From Phocaeicola dorei (GTDB lineage: Bacteria > Bacteroidota > Bacteroidia > Bacteroidales > Bacteroidaceae): 64,000 nt of DNA. Positions 62,913-64,000 of this stretch are shown piece after piece. The notes under the pieces were generated by a model. It searched no databases. It was given only the letters and a program-made list of their open reading frames with translations, and was not told the DNA's origin. Location of the stretch: contig NZ_CP046176.1 of the NCBI RefSeq assembly GCF_013009555.1, positions 3,193,501-3,257,500 on the forward strand, given 5' to 3'. Position 1 is the first letter of the stretch, and the number at the start of each line of letters is the position of its first letter. Both the position numbers and the translations under genes were made by a program.

Positions 62913-64000
62913 TTACCATTCCTGAGGTGGCATCCGTTTTATTCTTCCATACACATATATAAATGCGGGAATCAAAAAAATTACTGCAAATATCCATGCC
63001 GTAGGGTCACCAAAACAAACAGCTAAATAGCCCAATGCTGGTACCGCATAAAGACTAACCATTATACGGGCAATCATTTCGGATACCCCCGACAACATAG
63101 CCAAATTGGTAAAGCCCGCCCCCTGAATGGAATAACGCAAGATACAAAGTAAACCCAAAACCGGAAAAAAAGAAACGGAAATATGCAAAAACAGTTCCGT
63201 ATCCTTCAGAATCTCCCATTCCACAGGGTCAACAAATAACAAGGCAAAAGTACGCGCTCCCAACATCAAGACTCCAAACATAAAAGCACTATAAATAGTC
63301 ATCATCAATACACTCGCCTTGATTCCCTGCCAGATACGCTTCGGCTTTCCTGCACCGTAATTCTGTCCACTATAAGTAGCCATAGCTATACCCAGACTCT
63401 CAAGTGGACACATACAAAACATCTTAATACGCATAGCAGCCGTAAAAGCAGCCACACAAGCAGTACCCAACGCATTATTCGCACTTTGCAACATAATACT
63501 GCCGATAGCAGTAATAGAGAACTGCAATCCCATCGGCACACCTATATACAATAAAGTCTTTGCCAACGCTCCTCGAAATTTATGTTCTGCCGAAGTCCCC
63601 TTCAGAATCTCAAAGTGACGCATCATATACAAATAACACAACACTGCCGAAACACCTTGTGAGAATACCGTAGCTAAAGCCGCTCCCGCAACTCCCCAAT
63701 CAAGTACCAAAATACAAAAAAGATCAAGCAAAATATTCAATATCGTAGAAAAAAGCAAAAACCAAAACGGAGTCTTGCTATCACCCAATGCACGAATAAT
63801 ACTTGAAAGCAAATTATAGAAAAAGGTACAGGGCACCCCGATGAAAGTAATCAGCAAATAAAAATAAGCATCTTCAAGGATGTTCTCCGGGGTCTGCATC
63901 ATCTGAAGAATATCCGAACAAAACATACTAGTCACAATAGCAATTACCACAGACATCACCACTGCCAATTGTAAACTAACTGCCACAAAACGCCGCATCA
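62913..64000 (-). CDS. MATE-family efflux transporter, N-terminus cut by the window edge
   Basis: At least 361 residues with about nine hydrophobic segments. Typical MATE blocks include FYNLLSSIIRALGDSKTPFW and FSQGVSAVLCYLYMMRHFEI near the N-terminal half, and AAFTAAMRIKMFCMCPLESL, GIAMATYSGQNYGAGKPKRI in the C-terminal half. The first repeat starts beyond 64000. The ATG at 63998 is internal. It would export drugs or metabolites using an ion gradient. Confidence 0.9.
   Translation of the reverse strand, partial: MRRFVAVSLQLAVVMSVVIAIVTSMFCSDILQMMQTPENILEDAYFYLLITFIGVPCTFFYNLLSSIIRALGDSKTPFWFLLFSTILNILLDLFCILVLDWGVAGAALATVFSQGVSAVLCYLYMMRHFEILKGTSAEHKFRGALAKTLLYIGVPMGLQFSITAIGSIMLQSANNALGTACVAAFTAAMRIKMFCMCPLESLGIAMATYSGQNYGAGKPKRIWQGIKASVLMMTIYSAFMFGVLMLGARTFALLFVDPVEWEILKDTELFLHISVSFFPVLGLLCILRYSIQGAGFTNLAMLSGVSEMIARIMVSLYAVPALGYLAVCFGDPTAWIFAVIFLIPAFIYVYGRIKRMPPQEW

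Noticed and set aside
1..64000. CRISPR arrays, tRNA and rRNA genes
   Set aside because: No spaced direct-repeat series, no cloverleaf with a TTCGA-type arm, and no rRNA-like stretch was noticed. A tool search could still find a tRNA I missed.

Overview
The window looks like a stretch of a Bacteroides/Phocaeicola chromosome. I base this on the low GC content with AT-rich spacers, the weak Shine-Dalgarno sites, many promoters of the Bacteroidales form TAnnTTTG, and gene families typical of the order (MobV relaxase with DUF3987 and Toprim proteins, paired tyrosine recombinases, Bacteroides-type IS66, IS21 and IS982 elements). No rRNA, tRNA or CRISPR array was seen.

Left part (1-20089). After a partial PLD-like gene and an AT-rich spacer come three small stand-alone genes (glutaredoxin-like, zinc-ribbon/PNPOx, YdeI-like). 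A defence island follows: a complete qatABCD operon, an HNH nuclease, a HIT-protein remnant, a hipBA toxin-antitoxin pair, and an unrecognised three-gene operon of two metallophosphoesterases and a 442-residue unknown protein. A 1,077-bp IS982-type element sits exactly against the start codon of that operon's first gene. Beyond it are an XRE-DUF3791 antitoxin whose toxin is reduced to a stub, and a decayed AlbA/Schlafen-type regulator.

Middle part (20090-45988). An IS66 element is cut in two. Its 3' piece (20090-20660) and 5' piece (44034-45988) lie in the same orientation on either side of about 23.4 kb. Both junctions carry the same 13 bp, CAGTTCCACGCTT, and joining the pieces through one copy restores the transposase frame. 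I read 20648-44033 as an integrative mobilizable element. Its right end holds two tandem tyrosine recombinases, an unknown protein, a small HTH protein, a DUF3987 helicase/primase, a Toprim protein, a candidate MobV-type oriT and the relaxase. Its cargo is an XRE-DUF2971-TIR cassette, a frameshifted unknown gene, a radical SAM/DUF1848/EamA/nitroreductase operon divergent from an AraC regulator, and an XRE-DUF1016 pair followed by a type IIG enzyme remnant. Last in the cargo is a tight four-gene operon (unknown protein, P-loop ATPase, PD-(D/E)XK protein, D12-class adenine methyltransferase). That operon looks like a restriction-modification-type defence system I cannot name, and it is the best candidate here for something undescribed.

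Right part (45989-64000). First comes an insertion-sequence graveyard: an IS21 copy with frameshifts in both genes, a truncated DUF4373 gene, an IstA fragment and an IS1182-like remnant. Ordinary chromosomal genes follow: an RNA methyltransferase with a frameshifted C-terminus, a zinc alcohol dehydrogenase, Hsp20, GtrA, an SDR, a VOC-GNAT fusion, a MaoC-like protein, a nitrous-oxide-stimulated-promoter family protein, an MGMT-like protein, an LMW-PTP-fold protein lacking its nucleophile, an SGNH hydrolase, a large protein that may be the N-terminal part of a helicase, an RluA-type pseudouridine synthase and a partial MATE transporter.

Several genes are broken by a single-base indel. Some may be assembly errors and should be checked against reads before they are called biological.
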